A stretch of DNA of 6,350 nt from Gammaproteobacteria bacterium (GTDB lineage Bacteria; Pseudomonadota; Gammaproteobacteria; UBA9214), in the NCBI GenBank assembly GCA_029881775.1, contig JAOULY010000124.1:1-6350 (forward strand). The letters run 5' to 3'. Under the pieces are notes generated by a model. The model worked only from the letters and a program-made list of their open reading frames with translations. It was not told the DNA's origin and searched no databases. The first letter of the stretch is position 1. Each line of letters begins with the position of its first letter. The position numbers and the translations under genes are program-made. Positions 5,118 through 6,350 of this stretch are shown here, one piece after another.

Positions 5118-6350
5118 ATGTCCACTACAGCTCAGGACGACAGCGCGCGCCCGCCTCATGCCACGTTCGGCGAGGCCTTTCTTTACTGGCTCAAGCTCGG
5201 TTTCATCAGTTTCGGCGGGCCGGCCGGCCAGATCAGCATGATGCACCAGGAGCTGGTCGAGCGCCGCCGCTGGATATCCGAGCACCGTTTTCTGCATGCG
5301 CTCAATTACACCATGGTCTTGCCGGGGCCCGAGGCACAGCAGCTGGCCACCTACATTGGCTGGCTGATGCACGGTGTGTGGGGCGGCATCATGGCGGGCG
5401 TACTGTTCGTGTTGCCGTCGCTGTTCATACTGATGGGGCTGACATGGGTGTACCTGGCCTTCGGCAACATGCCGGCCGTCGAGGGCGTGCTGTATGGCAT
5501 CAAGCCGGCAGTCACGGCCATCGTGGTATTCGCCGCCTGGCGCATCGGTTCACGCGCACTGAAAAATAACGTTCTGCGTGGCCTGGCCGTGCTCGCATTT
5601 ATTGCCATCTTTGCGCTGAAGGTGCCTTTCCCGTACATCGTGCTGGCGGCCGGCATCATCGGCTACATCGGGTCGCACCTGACACCGGCTTATTTCAAGG
5701 CAGGCGGGCATCATGCCGCATCGCAAGCATCGTACGGCCCCGCGTTAATCGATGACGATACGCCGGTGCCGCCACATGCCAGTTTTAAATGGGGGCGCAC
5801 GATTCTGCTCGCGTTTATCGGCCTCGCGATTGGGGGAGGCGTTCTGCTGGCGCTGATAGCCAGCTGGGGGTGGGACGGTACGCTCACGCAAATGGGGGTG
5901 TTCTTCACCAAGGCGGCACTGGTCACGTTTGGCGGTGCCTACGCGGTGCTGCCCTATGTGTACCAGGGCGGTGTTGAACACTATGGCTGGTTGAGCGGCA
6001 CACAAATGATCGATGGCCTCGCGCTGGGCGAGACGACGCCGGGACCACTCATCATGGTGGTTGCGTTTGTTGGTTTCGTCGGCGGCTGGACGCGTGAACT
6101 GTTTGGCCCGGAGATGCTACCGCTGGCCGGTGCGGCCGGCGCGGCGGTTGCCACCCTGTTTACCTTTTTGCCGTCATTCCTGTTTATCCTGCTGGGCGGC
6201 CCGGCCGTCGAGGCAACACGCGGTGATTTGAAATTTACCGCGCCGTTAACCGGCATCACCGCGGCGGTCGTCGGCGTGGTCATTAACCTCGCCGTATTCT
6301 TTGCCTATCATGTACTGTGGCCGCAAGGCTTTGACGGTCGCTTCGAGTGG
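5118..6350 (+). CDS. chrA: Chromate transporter ChrA, long-chain two-domain type (3'-truncated)
   Basis: An inner-membrane protein of the CHR family. Characterised members export chromate from the cytoplasm and give chromate resistance, though many homologues are untested. The frame is open for 411 codons from the ATG at 5118 to the window edge with no stop; the last membrane segments are probably missing. AGGG at 5106-5109, eight bases upstream, is a modest ribosome binding site. The two homologous halves are visible. The first has FGGPAGQI (32-39) and LPGPEAQQLATYIG (68-81). The second has FGGAYAVLPY (271-280) and ETTPGPLIMVVAFVGF (305-320). Several strongly hydrophobic segments surround them (about 87-113, 128-142, 153-185, 228-250, 335-360, 376-398). 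The halves are joined by a polar His/Asp/Pro-rich linker (about 187-225). No chrB-like regulator precedes it, so the ion carried cannot be settled from context. Confidence 0.92.
   Translation, partial: MSTTAQDDSARPPHATFGEAFLYWLKLGFISFGGPAGQISMMHQELVERRRWISEHRFLHALNYTMVLPGPEAQQLATYIGWLMHGVWGGIMAGVLFVLPSLFILMGLTWVYLAFGNMPAVEGVLYGIKPAVTAIVVFAAWRIGSRALKNNVLRGLAVLAFIAIFALKVPFPYIVLAAGIIGYIGSHLTPAYFKAGGHHAASQASYGPALIDDDTPVPPHASFKWGRTILLAFIGLAIGGGVLLALIASWGWDGTLTQMGVFFTKAALVTFGGAYAVLPYVYQGGVEHYGWLSGTQMIDGLALGETTPGPLIMVVAFVGFVGGWTRELFGPEMLPLAGAAGAAVATLFTFLPSFLFILLGGPAVEATRGDLKFTAPLTGITAAVVGVVINLAVFFAYHVLWPQGFDGRFEW

Noticed and set aside
5351..5659. Minus-strand open frames of about 70-120 codons across chrA (also 5016-5372, 5745-6005 and 5981-6283).
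   Set aside because: Compositionally biased shadows of chrA with no plausible start context or motifs.

Overview
The window is a compact, chromosomal, GC-rich stretch in which every confidently called gene lies on the + strand. It looks gammaproteobacterial. The order envC – S41 protease (ctpA) – divergent polysaccharide deacetylase (yibQ family) is a known gammaproteobacterial arrangement, often found just downstream of gpmI. The encoded proteins also resemble the EnvC, YibQ and YajL types. The species cannot be named from this sequence. I see no insertion sequence, tRNA, rRNA, CRISPR array, phage gene or other mark of recent transfer.

Bases 2-3754 hold a cell-envelope operon. It opens with the 3' part of an EnvC-type amidase activator with a non-catalytic LytM domain, cut by the window edge. 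After a 181-base gap comes CtpA, a PDZ/S41 periplasmic serine protease with its Ser-Lys-Gln catalytic set intact. Three bases after its stop begins a secreted YibQ-family protein. The last 25 bases of that gene overlap the start of a cytosolic DJ-1/YajL-type protein, whose ribosome binding site lies inside the yibQ-family gene. The first three products fit together as periplasmic factors for cell-wall remodelling. The DJ-1 protein appears to be a translationally coupled passenger concerned with protein or metabolite damage.

Bases 3755-5019 hold two small genes. One encodes a secreted glycine-zipper protein of the 17 kDa surface antigen family. The other encodes a cysteine-rich DUF2237 protein of unknown function. 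The 125 bases between them contain two consecutive inverted repeats without a U-tract, immediately before the DUF2237 ribosome binding site.

Bases 5020-6350 hold a short intergenic region with an inverted repeat and a perfect TATAAT box, then a long-chain chromate transporter (chrA). chrA is open for 411 codons and runs off the right edge.

I found no convincing new multi-gene system. The points most worth a second look are the paired hairpins before DUF2237, the inverted repeat at the chrA promoter, the charged insertion near the CtpA C-terminus, and the overlapping yibQ/DJ-1 junction.
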